From an uncultured Fibrobacter sp. (lineage in GTDB: Bacteria; Fibrobacterota; Fibrobacteria; Fibrobacterales; Fibrobacteraceae): DNA of 30,824 nucleotides. Within the stretch, counting starts at the first letter, position 1; each line of letters opens with the position of its first letter. The notes below the pieces were generated by a model, which was given only the letters and a program-made list of their open reading frames with translations, did no database searches and was not told the origin of the DNA. Where the stretch lies: positions 1-30,824 of the forward strand of contig CALATK010000303.1 in NCBI GenBank assembly GCA_937891805.1, given 5' to 3'. Of this stretch, positions 1 through 8,216 are shown piece by piece. The position numbers and the translations under genes are program-made.

Positions 1-275
1 CGGGGAAAACCATCCGACAGGGAACCCGGCTTGCAGTCGTCCATGCTCAGGCGTTCCTTCACCATCGCGATGGTCACGCTGTCGGGTAGCAGCTCACCGG
101 CGTCCAGGTACCGCTTGGCCTCCAGACCCGTGGGGGTCTGGTTCTTGATGGCTGAGCGGAACATGTCGCCCGTGGAGATGTGCTTGAGGGCGGTGGTAGC
201 AGCAAGCTTTGCACCGACGGTGCCCTTGCCGGAACCGGGTGCGCCAAAGATGAGAACTGCAGGAATTTTAGCCAT
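1..275 (-). CDS. adk: Adenylate kinase, C-terminus beyond window edge
   Basis: Adenylate kinase catalyses reversible phosphoryl transfer between ATP and AMP in the cytoplasm. Only the first 91 codons are inside the window; the gene runs off the left edge. The visible part has the P-loop GAPGSGKGT at residues 11-19, the HISTGDMFR segment that contributes to AMP binding, and the conserved KERL followed by a DGFP segment at the edge. The start ATG at 275 is preceded by AAGAGG on the minus strand at good spacing. It lies downstream of clpC on the same strand with a 132-bp gap, and I see no clear terminator there. The family assignment is firm; nothing can be said about the missing C-terminal half. 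Confidence 0.93.
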   Translation of the reverse strand, partial: MAKIPAVLIFGAPGSGKGTVGAKLAATTALKHISTGDMFRSAIKNQTPTGLEAKRYLDAGELLPDSVTIAMVKERLSMDDCKPGSLSDGFP

Positions 276-407
276 TGTTGAACCTCTTGGGTTGATTGTT
301 AAATTTCGGCCCAAAAGATAGAAAATGGCAGTGCCTGCAAGATGTTGATTTTATTACTTTCCGCTTGCTAAAGGGCAAAAAAGAAAAAATAAGGCCCGTG
401 CCAAATT
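276..407. other. Intergenic spacer adk-clpC
   Basis: A 132-bp gap downstream of clpC on the minus strand. It is moderately AT-rich. I see the adk ribosome binding site next to 275 and no convincing hairpin-plus-T-run terminator, so read-through from clpC into adk is possible. Confidence 0.4.
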
Positions 408-2933
408 CTAGCCGGAATTCGTGCCGTCTTCGGGAATCTTTTCGCAGGCGAAGGAGAGCTTCCCGTCCTTGACGCCGATGGTGATGGTAGAAAAGTCCGT
501 CATGGTCTCGAGAAGGAGGCCTTCGGCGATTTCGTCTTCCACCAGGTTCTGGATGGTGCGGCGGATGGGGCGGGCCCCCAGGGCGGAATCGTAGTTGTGG
601 TTCACGATGAATTCCTTGGCCTCCTGGGTCACCTCCAGAAGGATTCCCCTTTCGGAGAGGTTCTTCTGCAAGAAGGAAAGCTGGATATCCACCACGGACA
701 CCAGGTCTGCCTTGGACAGCGGGCGGAACACGATCTGCTCGTCGATACGGTTCAGGAACTCCGGAGAGAAGACACGCTTTACCTCTTCGCGGATGGCGGT
801 TTCCATGCGCTCGTAGTCGTCGGTCTCCCCCATCTTGGTGAATCCCATGCCGGAGCTGTGCCGCACCTCGCGGGCGCCGGCGTTGCTGGTCATGATGATG
901 ATGGTGTTCTTGAAGTTGATCTTTCGGCCGTAGCTGTCGGTCAGAATACCGTCGTCCAGAATCTGCAAAAGCAGGTTGTAGATGTCGGGGTGGGCCTTCT
1001 CGATTTCGTCCAGAAGCACCACGCTGTAGGGGCGCTTGCGGACCTTTTCGCTGAGCTGGCCACCGCTTTCTTCGAAGCCCACGTATCCCGGAGGCGCTCC
1101 GATGAGGCGGCTAATACTGTGCTTTTCCATGTATTCGCTCATGTCGATACGGATCATGGAATCTTCACTACCGAAAAGGGAAAGGCTAAGCACCTTCGCA
1201 AGTTCCGTCTTGCCTACGCCAGTGGGACCCAGGAACAGGAAGCTCCCCATGGGGCGCTTGGTGTCGCGGATGCCTGCACGGGTGCGACGTATTGCCTTGA
1301 CCACGGCGTCCACCGCCTGGTCCTGACCGATGACACGCTCCTTGATTTCGTCGCCCAGGTGCAAAAGTTTCTTGGCTTCTTCGCCGGCGAGGCGGCTCAC
1401 GGGAATGCCCGTCATCTTGCTGATGCAGTCGCGGATGGCGTTTTCATCTACCACGGGAATGGTTTCGGATTCCTTGTCGGCGGACAGGGCGTCGCGACGT
1501 TCCATCACCTGCTTTTCCAGTTCCTCGGTCTTGTCCCTGAGGGAGGCGGCCGTCTCGAAATTCTGGTTGGCCACGGCATCGTCCAACTGCCGCTTGGTTT
1601 CTGCCAGTTCGTCTTCCAGGTCCTTCAGGTCCTGGGGGATGCAGATGGAATCGAGACGCACGCGGGCACCGGTTTCGTCCAGCACGTCGATGGCCTTGTC
1701 GGGCAAGAAACGTTCGCTGATGTAGCGTTCCGCCAACAGGACCGCCGCACGGACGGCGTCAGGTGTGTAACGGACCTTGTGGTGGGCTTCGTACTTGGCA
1801 CGGAGACCGTCCAGAATCAGAATGGAATCCTCGGCGTTGGGCGGGTTCACCACGATGGTCTGGAAACGGCGTTCCAGGGCCGCGTCCTTTTCGATATACT
1901 TGCGGTATTCATCGATGGTGGTAGCACCGATGCACTGGAGCTCGCCTCGGGCCAGGGCCGGCTTGAAAATGTTGGAGGCGTCCAGGCTGCCTTCGGAGCC
2001 GCCTGCGCCTACGATGGTGTGAAGTTCGTCGATAAAGAGGATAACGGAACTGTCCACACGCTGGAGTTCCATGATAAGCCCCTTCACGCGCTCCTCGAAC
2101 TGGCCGCGGTACTTGGTGCCTGCCACCATGGCGGCAACGTCCAAAGTCACCACCCGCTTGTTCATGAGGAGTTCAGGAATCTTCTTCTGCACAATTTTCT
2201 GGGCCAGGCCTTCGACGATGGCGGTCTTGCCCACGCCGGGCTCGCCGATAAGGGCCGGGTTGTTTTTCTTGCGGCGACAGAGGATCTGGATAAGCCGTTC
2301 GATTTCCTGCTCGCGGCCGATGATGGGGTCCAGCTTGCCTTGGCGGGCCAGGGCTGTCAGGTCACGGCCGAAATGGTCTAGGATAGGCGTCTTGGACTTG
2401 GAGCCGGGACGCCCCTGAGGGCCGCCCTGTCTCGGGCTAGAAATGGGTTCGTCGGGCTGGTCGTCGGCACTGCCCCGCTTGAGCTGATCCAGGGCCTGCT
2501 GGAAACTTTCGAAGGTCACGTTGTAGGTAGAAAGGGTGGCCGCCGCCGGAGAATCGCTCTGCTGGAGTATGGCAAGCATCAAGTGCTCGGGACCGATATA
2601 CTGGTCCCCCTCTTCCTTTGCAATCTTTGCGGCGTTGAACATGACCGCCTTTGTGCGGGCGGTAAAGGCCAGAAGCCCCCCGCGGTTGTCGCCGCCGATG
2701 GTCATGAGGCCGCCGTCGTTGGTGAGGGCCCGCTGGACAACCTCTCCCAGTTCCGCAAGGTTCACCTTCAGGGCCTTCAGGGTCTCGGAGGCATAGCCAG
2801 AATCTTCGCGGACAAGTCCCAAAAGAAGGTGTTCCACCGTAATGCTGTCGCTTCCCAGGTTACGGGCCGCCATACGGGCCGCCTGGAGGACCGCCTTTGC
2901 CTTTGCAGAAAAAATACCGTTATTCTCAGACAT
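408..2933 (-). CDS. clpC: ATP-dependent Clp protease ATP-binding subunit ClpC
   Basis: ClpC is a Hsp100 unfoldase that feeds substrates to the ClpP peptidase or acts as a disaggregase. The 841-residue product has the full domain order: two Clp N repeats (about residues 1-150), a first AAA+ module with Walker A GEPGVGKT at 230-237 and Walker B ILFIDE before HTIVGAG near 300, a UVR-type coiled-coil middle segment (about 440-475) that separates ClpC from ClpB, and a second AAA+ module with GPTGVGKT at 569-576 and LLDEIEKAH near 640-648. GYVGF at 616-620 is the pore-loop segment of the second ring. Length is typical of ClpC. The start ATG at 2933 gives the standard N-domain. No clpP is visible nearby. 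Family and role are firm; partner proteins cannot be judged from this window. Confidence 0.96.
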   Translation of the reverse strand: MSENNGIFSAKAKAVLQAARMAARNLGSDSITVEHLLLGLVREDSGYASETLKALKVNLAELGEVVQRALTNDGGLMTIGGDNRGGLLAFTARTKAVMFNAAKIAKEEGDQYIGPEHLMLAILQQSDSPAAATLSTYNVTFESFQQALDQLKRGSADDQPDEPISSPRQGGPQGRPGSKSKTPILDHFGRDLTALARQGKLDPIIGREQEIERLIQILCRRKKNNPALIGEPGVGKTAIVEGLAQKIVQKKIPELLMNKRVVTLDVAAMVAGTKYRGQFEERVKGLIMELQRVDSSVILFIDELHTIVGAGGSEGSLDASNIFKPALARGELQCIGATTIDEYRKYIEKDAALERRFQTIVVNPPNAEDSILILDGLRAKYEAHHKVRYTPDAVRAAVLLAERYISERFLPDKAIDVLDETGARVRLDSICIPQDLKDLEDELAETKRQLDDAVANQNFETAASLRDKTEELEKQVMERRDALSADKESETIPVVDENAIRDCISKMTGIPVSRLAGEEAKKLLHLGDEIKERVIGQDQAVDAVVKAIRRTRAGIRDTKRPMGSFLFLGPTGVGKTELAKVLSLSLFGSEDSMIRIDMSEYMEKHSISRLIGAPPGYVGFEESGGQLSEKVRKRPYSVVLLDEIEKAHPDIYNLLLQILDDGILTDSYGRKINFKNTIIIMTSNAGAREVRHSSGMGFTKMGETDDYERMETAIREEVKRVFSPEFLNRIDEQIVFRPLSKADLVSVVDIQLSFLQKNLSERGILLEVTQEAKEFIVNHNYDSALGARPIRRTIQNLVEDEIAEGLLLETMTDFSTITIGVKDGKLSFACEKIPEDGTNSG

Positions 2934-2971
2934 ATACTTTCACCTAATTCTCATTCTACAAGAAATTACTA

Positions 2972-2998
2972 AAAATAAGCCAGAACTGGCCAGGAAAC
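2972..2998 (-). terminator. Weak candidate terminator after the LolD-like gene
   Basis: On the minus strand, downstream of the ABC ATPase stop, a short inverted repeat GCCAG/CTGGC (2979-2990) is followed by a T-rich stretch. The stem is short and the loop tight, so this is only a weak candidate separating the ABC exporter genes from clpC. Confidence 0.25.
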
Positions 2999-3005
2999 TC
3001 TAATT

Positions 3006-3683
3006 TCAAGCGCCCTGAATAATGCCGCCGTGCATCACGACCCTGCGTTTGGCGAAACTCGCCAATTTTTCATCGTGAGTCACGATGAGGAAGGCCTGAT
3101 TGAACTTTTCGTTCAGCTCGCCAATCAGCTCGTTGAGCATCTGGGAATTGGCCTCGTCCAGGTTGCCGCTGGGTTCGTCGGCAAGCACCAAATCAGGATG
3201 GTTCATGAGGGCACGGGCGATGGCCACCCGCTGGCGTTCGCCGCCACTGAGTTCCCTGGGCAAGTGTTTGAGGCGGTCCTTAAGGCCCACCGTCTCCAAA
3301 AGCATGGCGGCACGCTCCTTGCATTCCGCTTCGGAGGTTCCCAGGATGCGGCCCGGAACGCAGACGTTTTCGATGGCCGTAAATTCACTGAGCAGGTGGT
3401 GGAACTGGAACACAAACCCCACCTGTACCCGATGGTACATGTCCCGCTCCTGGCTGCTGAACTTGGAAAGGGGCTTGCCCTTGAAAAGGATCTCACCGGA
3501 AGTGGGCGTGTCCAGCATGCCCACCAGGTTCAAGAAGGTGGACTTGCCCGACCCCGAAGAACCGGTGAGAGCCACCAGCTCGCCCGCTTCCATGGAAAAG
3601 TTCACACCCTTGAGAATTTCAAGTTCTTCACCCGTTTCGGAGAAAACCCGCCGGAGGTCGACTGTCTGTAACAAACTACTCAT
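3006..3683 (-). CDS. lolD: LolD-like ABC transporter ATP-binding protein
   Basis: A 225-residue ABC ATPase of the LolD/MacB subgroup, which powers extraction of lipoproteins from the inner membrane or related export. Walker A is GSSGSGKS at 41-48, the Q-loop is in GFVFQFHHLL (89-98), the signature LSGGE is at 145-149, Walker B is LVLADE at 165-170, and the switch histidine is in VTHDE. The FVFQFHHLL sequence is characteristic of LolD. It overlaps the upstream permease gene by 8 bp, so the two are translationally coupled. One permease gene is present rather than separate lolC and lolE. The ABC subgroup is secure; lipoprotein release as the substrate step is inferred from the family and the partner gene. 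Confidence 0.88.
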   Translation of the reverse strand: MSSLLQTVDLRRVFSETGEELEILKGVNFSMEAGELVALTGSSGSGKSTFLNLVGMLDTPTSGEILFKGKPLSKFSSQERDMYHRVQVGFVFQFHHLLSEFTAIENVCVPGRILGTSEAECKERAAMLLETVGLKDRLKHLPRELSGGERQRVAIARALMNHPDLVLADEPSGNLDEANSQMLNELIGELNEKFNQAFLIVTHDEKLASFAKRRVVMHGGIIQGA

Positions 3684-4926
3684 GTCTAATCGCTCCCACG
3701 GGGTCCAGCCTGCTAGCCTTCCAGGCGGGCAAAATCGTCGCCAGAACGCAGAGGGCTATGCCGATGACAAAAATCAAGACCACATCTATCAGGTGCACCG
3801 AAATCGGGAAGTAGGGAATTACGTAAACGTCGCCAGGGAGCTTGATAAAGTGGTAAGCCTCTTGCAGTTTGCAAAGCACAATGCCGATGGTGCCGCCCAC
3901 GATGGTGCCGCCCACGCCAATGAAACTGCCCATGAGCATGAACACCCGCATGATTCCAGCCTTGCTGAGGCCCATGCTGCGGAGGATACCGATTTCCTTG
4001 GTCTTGTCGATGACCACCATGATGAGGGAACTGATGATATTGAATGCCGCCACCAAGATAATGAGGCAAATCACCGCCGCCACGATGAACTTTTCGTAGT
4101 TCATCCACTTGAGCAGCGTAATGTTCTTGGTTTTCCAGTCGATAACGTAGTAAGGGTATGTCAGCCACTCCGACACCTTGTCGATGGCCTCGCCCGCCTT
4201 CCAGTGGTCCGTGATGCGGAACTGGATGCCCGTCACCGCATCTCCCATGGCGAGGAGCTTCTGGAGTTCGGGAATTCCCACATAGGCCAGGTTGCCGTCG
4301 TACTCGTAGGTACCGGTCTCGAAAATACCGCTGACCACGCACATCATCATCTTGGGACCGCCGGCGGTCATCATCTCGTCCGGACTCTGGAAAGTCTGGA
4401 GCACCAGCTTGTCACCCACCACCACCCGAAGGCGGTTAGCCAGGCCCGACCCGAGAATCACCCCCGGACGGCGTGTGCCGCCCATGTCTTCCAGACTATC
4501 GACGGAATAAGTTCCCCACTTGATGTACTTGTGGATGTCGGTGACATTCTTCGCCGTTTCCGGGTCGATACCGTAAATCACGATACCGTCGTTTACCTTC
4601 TTGGAGCTGATTCCCACCTTGTAGATGATAAAGGGCGAGGCGGCTACCACAGAAGAATCCCGAGTCTTGACTTCGTTTATAAGGCTATCGTAGGCGGTAA
4701 CGGGCTCACCGTTGTAGGCCATCAGCTCAAAGTGGGCGTCCTTCCCGATCATCTGAGCTGTGACTTCTTCTTCGAAACCGTTCACCGCAGCGAGGGCAAC
4801 CACCAGCGCAAACACGCCGATACTCACCCCCAGCATACTGAAAATGCCGATAAGCGAGACAAAGAGACTCTTACGTTGAGCCCCTAAGTAACGCCAGGCG
4901 ATTAGAAGTTCGAGTTTGCGTATCAT
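3676..4926 (-). CDS. LolC/LolE-type ABC transporter permease
   Basis: A 416-residue inner-membrane permease of the FtsX/MacB-type lipoprotein-releasing family. The N-terminal segment LIAWRYLGAQRK leads into the first transmembrane helix (about residues 20-48). A large periplasmic domain of about 220 residues follows, and then three C-terminal helices (about 275-300, 325-350, 375-400). The motif KEIGILRSMG between helices 2 and 3 is the conserved cytoplasmic coupling segment of this family. The C-terminus ends in PAWKASRLDPVGAIRHE, also typical. It lies just upstream of and overlaps the LolD-like ATPase. The upstream neighbour lysS is separated from it by a 4-helix-bundle gene inside inverted repeats, which looks like an insertion into an older lysS-lol arrangement. 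Confidence 0.9.
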   Translation of the reverse strand: MIRKLELLIAWRYLGAQRKSLFVSLIGIFSMLGVSIGVFALVVALAAVNGFEEEVTAQMIGKDAHFELMAYNGEPVTAYDSLINEVKTRDSSVVAASPFIIYKVGISSKKVNDGIVIYGIDPETAKNVTDIHKYIKWGTYSVDSLEDMGGTRRPGVILGSGLANRLRVVVGDKLVLQTFQSPDEMMTAGGPKMMMCVVSGIFETGTYEYDGNLAYVGIPELQKLLAMGDAVTGIQFRITDHWKAGEAIDKVSEWLTYPYYVIDWKTKNITLLKWMNYEKFIVAAVICLIILVAAFNIISSLIMVVIDKTKEIGILRSMGLSKAGIMRVFMLMGSFIGVGGTIVGGTIGIVLCKLQEAYHFIKLPGDVYVIPYFPISVHLIDVVLIFVIGIALCVLATILPAWKASRLDPVGAIRHE

Positions 4927-4944
4927 AGACGAGAGAAAGTGTTT

Positions 4945-4967
4945 AGTGGTTGGTGGTTAGTGATTAG
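4945..4967 (+). repeat. Heptad repeat, left boundary of four-helix-bundle unit
   Basis: Three consecutive heptads AGTGGTT, GGTGGTT, AGTGATT followed by AG. The same heptad family forms the right boundary in inverted orientation and an eight-unit array at 8080-8135. Confidence 0.7.
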
Positions 4968-5335
4968 GATTCTTTGGACTTGAAATTTTGCTTTTCCTTG
5001 AGTTTGGCAAGCATCTTTCCAACCTCATCTAATGAACTTTTTATCAAGGATATCTCTGAATTTGAAGCTAAGCCTACTCGTTCACACAAAATCAATTGCG
5101 TTTCAAGTTCTGCTTTAGATCCTAAAGAAATCCCTAAAAAATGAGCAAACTCTTTTTTAGACTTTCGCCCCTCACCTTCTGCAATATTACTTGCTATAGA
5201 AACAGAGGCTCGCCGCATTTGAGATACAAGTCCAAACAATTCCTCTTTAGGAAACTGTTTTGTCAATTGGTAAACAGCGACTGTTAAATCAATCGCTTTT
5301 TGCCAAACAACTAAATCCTTATAACTCTGGGCCAT
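4964..5335 (-). CDS. Four helix bundle protein (S23/TIGR02436 family)
   Basis: A 123-residue protein of the family first recognised as proteins encoded in 23S rRNA intervening sequences and now found widely at variable loci. The opening YKDLVVWQKAIDL is the family hallmark, followed by LVSQMRRASVSIASNIAEGEGR, another strongly conserved block, and then amphipathic helices. I chose the ATG at 5335, which puts the YKDLVVWQKA motif near the N-terminus as in relatives; a longer frame opens at 5368 but its first codons lie next to the repeat. The stop codon lies inside the left heptad repeat. The base composition is much more AT-rich than in the flanking genes, suggesting acquisition. Its molecular function is not known. 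Related small proteins serve as accessory factors in diversity-generating retroelements, but no reverse transcriptase is present here. Confidence 0.82.
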   Translation of the reverse strand: MAQSYKDLVVWQKAIDLTVAVYQLTKQFPKEELFGLVSQMRRASVSIASNIAEGEGRKSKKEFAHFLGISLGSKAELETQLILCERVGLASNSEISLIKSSLDEVGKMLAKLKEKQNFKSKES

Positions 5336-5360
5336 TGCAAACCTGACACAATCCTGTTTA

Positions 5361-5376
5361 CTAACCACTAACCACT
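5361..5376 (-). repeat. Heptad repeat, right boundary (inverted)
   Basis: Two AGTGGTT heptads plus AG on the minus strand. Matches the left boundary at 15 of 16 positions in inverted orientation. Confidence 0.7.
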
Positions 5377-5383
5377 GTCTACT

Positions 5384-5414
5384 GAGAGCAGCTAGGCTCT
5401 GCCTAGCAGCTCTC
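5384..5414. repeat. 14-bp stem hairpin over the lysS stop codon
   Basis: Arms GAGAGCAGCTAGGC (5384-5397) and GCCTAGCAGCTCTC (5401-5414) pair at 13 of 14 positions around a TCT loop. The right arm contains the last lysS codons and its stop. No T-run follows on the minus strand, so it is not a standard intrinsic terminator, although it could act as a 3'-end stabiliser. Confidence 0.7.
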
Positions 5415-6911
5415 CGGTTTCATTAAAGGGAACAGCTGCACGTCGCGGATGGTCTGCTGGTTCGTGAGGAGCATAACCATGCGGTCAATGCCGAAGCCAA
5501 CGCCGCCCGTAGGAGGCAGGCCAGATTCGATAGCGTGCATGAAGTTTTCGTCCATGGGGTGGGTTTCACCTTCGCCACCGCGGCCGCGGCGCACCTGGTC
5601 TTCCAGGAGCTCACGCTGACGGATGGGGTCGTTCAGTTCGGTATAGGCGTTGCCCAGTTCCCATCCGTTAGCGTACGGCTCGAACTGTTCGATAAGGCCT
5701 TCGATGGTACGGTGCTTCTTGCAGAGCGGCGTACTTTCGGTGGGCATGTCCTTGATGAAGGTCGGCTGGATGAGCTTGTCTTCCACGGTGAGCTCGAACA
5801 GTTCGAGGATACCGCGGCCGCGGCTGAATTCGCCGTCCAGGTGGCCGCCCAGCTCTTCCATCTTGGCCTTGATTTCGTCGTCGTTCATGTCATTAACCTT
5901 GAGGCCGCCGAACTTTTCGATGGCTTCAATCATGCTGTAGCGGGGCCACGGGGCCTTGAAGTCGATTTCTTTACCCTGGTAGTCAATCTTGGTGGTGCCG
6001 TTCGCGGCAATGCAAGCGCGTTCGTAGATGTTTTCGAAATGGACCATCATGTCGTTGTAGTCGGCGTAGGCTTCGTAGAACTCAAGGCCAGTGAATTCCG
6101 GGCTGTGGGTACGGTCCATACCTTCGTTACGGAAGTTCTTGCTGAACTCAAACACCTTTTCCATACCGCCCACGATGCAGCGCTTGAGGTAAAGTTCCGG
6201 AGCCACGCGCAGGTAGAGCGTCATGTCGCAAGCGTTGTGGTGCGTGGTGAACGGACGGGCGTTCGCGCCGCCGTAAATCGGCTGGAGCGTCGGAGTTTCG
6301 ACTTCGATGAATCCCTTTTCAATGAGGTATTCGCGGATAGCCTGCAGAATCTTGAAACGCTTGATGAACACGTCCTTCACATCATCGTTCAAGGCCATGT
6401 CAATGTAACGCTGACGGTAGCGGGTATCCACGTCGGCAAACTCGTTAAACACAACCTTGTTGCCCTTTTCATCCACCTTTTCCTTGGCCACCGGAAGCGG
6501 GCGCACCGCCTTCGAAAGCATGGTCACCTTCTTCACGTGCACGGAGTACTCGCCCGTCTGGGTTTCGAACATGAAACCATTTACGCCGATAAAGTCACCC
6601 AGGTCGGTCATCTTGACGATTTCGTAGTTTTCTTCGCCCACTTCGTCGCGGGCGACCACCACCTGCAAGCGGCCATAGCGATCCTTCAGGTGCATAAAGC
6701 ACATCTTTCCCTTACGGTTGAAGCGAACCACGCGGCCAGCAAAAGCAACTTCTTCACCAGACGCCATCAGGGCAGCCTTGTTTTCTTTCAAAACCTTGGA
6801 ATCATGCGTGCGGTTGAACTTGTGCGGATAAGCCTCCACACCCATTTCCTTGAACTTCGCAAGCTTCGCGAGGCGAGCCTGCACCTGGTCATTCATGTCT
6901 TGCATTGCCAT
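5403..6911 (-). CDS. lysS: Lysyl-tRNA synthetase, class II
   Basis: Charges tRNA-Lys with lysine in the cytoplasm. The 502-residue product has an N-terminal OB-fold anticodon-binding domain (about residues 45-150, with FAGRVVRFNRKGKMCFMHL) and a class IIb catalytic domain. Motif 2 is FRNEGMDRTHSPEFT and motif 3 is GVGFGIDRMVMLL near the C-terminus. I chose the ATG at 6911 because AAAGGA lies 7 nt upstream of it on the minus strand; an upstream ATG at 6956 would add 15 basic residues without a binding site. Length is normal for bacterial LysS. Its stop codon is embedded in a long hairpin bordering the four-helix-bundle unit. Confidence 0.96.
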   Translation of the reverse strand: MAMQDMNDQVQARLAKLAKFKEMGVEAYPHKFNRTHDSKVLKENKAALMASGEEVAFAGRVVRFNRKGKMCFMHLKDRYGRLQVVVARDEVGEENYEIVKMTDLGDFIGVNGFMFETQTGEYSVHVKKVTMLSKAVRPLPVAKEKVDEKGNKVVFNEFADVDTRYRQRYIDMALNDDVKDVFIKRFKILQAIREYLIEKGFIEVETPTLQPIYGGANARPFTTHHNACDMTLYLRVAPELYLKRCIVGGMEKVFEFSKNFRNEGMDRTHSPEFTGLEFYEAYADYNDMMVHFENIYERACIAANGTTKIDYQGKEIDFKAPWPRYSMIEAIEKFGGLKVNDMNDDEIKAKMEELGGHLDGEFSRGRGILELFELTVEDKLIQPTFIKDMPTESTPLCKKHRTIEGLIEQFEPYANGWELGNAYTELNDPIRQRELLEDQVRRGRGGEGETHPMDENFMHAIESGLPPTGGVGFGIDRMVMLLTNQQTIRDVQLFPLMKPESC

Positions 6912-6965
6912 AATAGGATCCTTTAAATTTTTACGGCGAAAATTTAGAAATTTCATCTCTACGTC

Positions 6966-6986
6966 ATGCCCGATTCAGTCGGGCAT
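6966..6986. repeat. GC-rich palindrome (GTCATGCCCGA type)
   Basis: Arms ATGCCCGA and TCGGGCAT around TTCAG, embedded in a GTC...CTCC context. It resembles the widespread dispersed extragenic palindromes of many genomes. It lies upstream of lysS. Confidence 0.6.
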
Positions 6987-7025
6987 CTCCCTTTTATTAG
7001 GGTATAAACCCTTCAAAAATAGAAG

Positions 7026-7045
7026 ATTCCCGCCTTCGCGGGAAT
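7026..7045. repeat. GC-rich palindrome (ATTCCCGC type), possible terminator
   Basis: Arms ATTCCCGC and GCGGGAAT around CTTC, followed on the right by GACA. Read on the minus strand it lies after the OppD-like stop and is followed by a T-rich tract, so it could also end that transcript. It belongs to the widespread class of repeats that, when translated, give SFPRRRESS-like peptides. Confidence 0.6.
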
Positions 7046-7082
7046 GACAATATAAATCGCGGAAACAACAGTTTAAGGGAAA

Positions 7083-8075
7083 TTAAATCTTGAAGCAGTA
7101 GGCTTCGTGGGTGCCAACCTTGACGCAGGGCGGGACTTCTGTCGTCAGGCAAGGCTTGTCGCACAATTCGCAGCGGTCCGCAAAGCGGCAACCCGCCACA
7201 AAATCCCTAGCATGGGGCACCTGACCCGGAATAGAGCGCAGGGTTCCAAGATCTTCGTGGCTCTCGGGTATGGCCGAGAGGAGCCCTCGGGTATAGGGGT
7301 GCATAGGCGAAGAGATAACCTCGCTAGTGGCCCCTATCTCAACAACACGGCCGGCATACATCACAGCCATGCGTTCTGCATACTGGGAAACAATTCCCAT
7401 GTTGTGGGTAATCAAGAGCACCGCCGTCCCCGTAGTTTTGGCCAAGTCCTTCAGCACTGCAAGAACCTGGGCCTGGACAGTCACATCCAGGGCCGTAGTA
7501 GGCTCGTCGGCAATAATCAGCTTGGGTTTCGGGAGCAGCGCCATCACAATGCAGATACGCTGGAGCATGCCGCCCGAAAGCTCGTGAGGGTATGAATCCA
7601 GCACGCGGTCAATGTCCTTGAAGCCCGCTAGAGTAAGCATGTCCCGGATTTCGGACATGGGATCGGCGCACTTCCTTTCGCAGAACTTGAACACTTCCAG
7701 GAGCTGTTTCTTGATAGTCAGTACCGGATTCAAGGCCTGCATGGGCTCCTGGAAAATACAGGATATTTCGGAACCGCGAACCCGCTGCATCTCCTTCAGG
7801 GAAATTTTAGTCAGGTCAATCGTTTCATCGCCTTCACGACGCAACAGCACAGAGCCTCCAACCACCTTCGCCGAAGGCGTGGGCAAGAGCCGCAAAATGG
7901 CCATGGCGGTAACGCTCTTGCCGCAGCCGGACTCCCCCACCAAAGCAAAAAATTCACCATCGTCAATATAAAAGCTGATCCGGTCCGTTACCTGGACGGG
8001 TTTTGCCGCAGGTTCACCATTTTTGTGATGGCCGAATGCAACAGACAGGTCGTTTATATCAAGCAGGTGTGACAT
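7083..8075 (-). CDS. Oligopeptide ABC transporter ATP-binding protein (OppD/DppD-like)
   Basis: A 330-residue ATPase of the peptide/nickel ABC importer family. Walker A is GESGCGKS at 47-54. IFQEPMQALNPVLTI is the Q-loop region diagnostic of OppD/DppD. The signature is LSGGMLQR, Walker B is LIIADEPTTALD, and the switch histidine is in LLITHNMGIV. The C-terminal oligopeptide-transporter extension ends in a cysteine cluster (GCRFADRCELCDKPC). It follows the OppC-like permease on the same strand, with a 141-bp gap that holds an eight-unit heptad array. No OppA, OppB or OppF is in the window, so the transporter must be completed elsewhere or be reduced. Substrate is unknown; peptide import is the family default. 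Confidence 0.9.
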   Translation of the reverse strand: MSHLLDINDLSVAFGHHKNGEPAAKPVQVTDRISFYIDDGEFFALVGESGCGKSVTAMAILRLLPTPSAKVVGGSVLLRREGDETIDLTKISLKEMQRVRGSEISCIFQEPMQALNPVLTIKKQLLEVFKFCERKCADPMSEIRDMLTLAGFKDIDRVLDSYPHELSGGMLQRICIVMALLPKPKLIIADEPTTALDVTVQAQVLAVLKDLAKTTGTAVLLITHNMGIVSQYAERMAVMYAGRVVEIGATSEVISSPMHPYTRGLLSAIPESHEDLGTLRSIPGQVPHARDFVAGCRFADRCELCDKPCLTTEVPPCVKVGTHEAYCFKI

Positions 8076-8079
8076 GGTC

Positions 8080-8135
8080 AGTGGTTAGTGGTTGGTGGTT
8101 AGTGATTAGTGGTTAGTGGTAAGTGATAAGTGATA
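8080..8135 (+). repeat. Tandem heptanucleotide array, eight units
   Basis: Eight contiguous 7-bp units: AGTGGTT, AGTGGTT, GGTGGTT, AGTGATT, AGTGGTT, AGTGGTA, AGTGATA, AGTGATA. It lies between two ABC transporter genes and starts 4 bp from the start codon of the OppD-like gene. It is of the same sequence family as the boundaries of the four-helix-bundle unit at 4945 and 5361, but has no gene with it. Confidence 0.85.
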
Positions 8136-8216
8136 TTATTCGGAACTAGAATTTTTATTCAAAACATACAACGCCGAATTACGAGATCAAAATTTATAAT
8201 CGGAAATATCACCTCA

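Larger units (their letters stand above)
4945..5376. mobile_element. Candidate small insertion: four-helix-bundle gene between inverted heptad repeats
   Basis: The unit is bounded by AGTGGTTGGTGGTTAG at 4945-4960 and, inverted, by CTAACCACTAACCACT at 5361-5376; the two ends match at 15 of 16 positions when folded back. Both ends are made of AGTGGTT-type heptads. Inside lies a single 123-codon gene. The unit sits between lysS and the lolC-like gene. No transposase is present, so if it moves it must do so by other means. Calling it mobile is an inference from its boundaries. Confidence 0.4.

Noticed and set aside
597..2381. Long open frame of 594 codons on the plus strand opposite clpC
   Set aside because: It is the antisense shadow of a secure ClpC gene; its composition is that of complementary codons and it has no recognisable domain.
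3100..4887. Plus-strand open frame of 595 codons opposite the LolD/LolC-like genes
   Set aside because: Antisense to two overlapping, well-recognised ABC exporter genes; His-rich shadow sequence without family features.
4964..5335. Diversity-generating retroelement, because of the four-helix-bundle (Avd-like) protein
   Set aside because: No reverse transcriptase, template repeat or variable target gene is visible.
5535..6926. Plus-strand open frame of 463 codons opposite lysS
   Set aside because: Shadow of lysS; no domain and no ribosome binding site.
8080..8135. Could the heptad array be a CRISPR array?
   Set aside because: Units are 7 bp with no spacers, and no cas genes are present.
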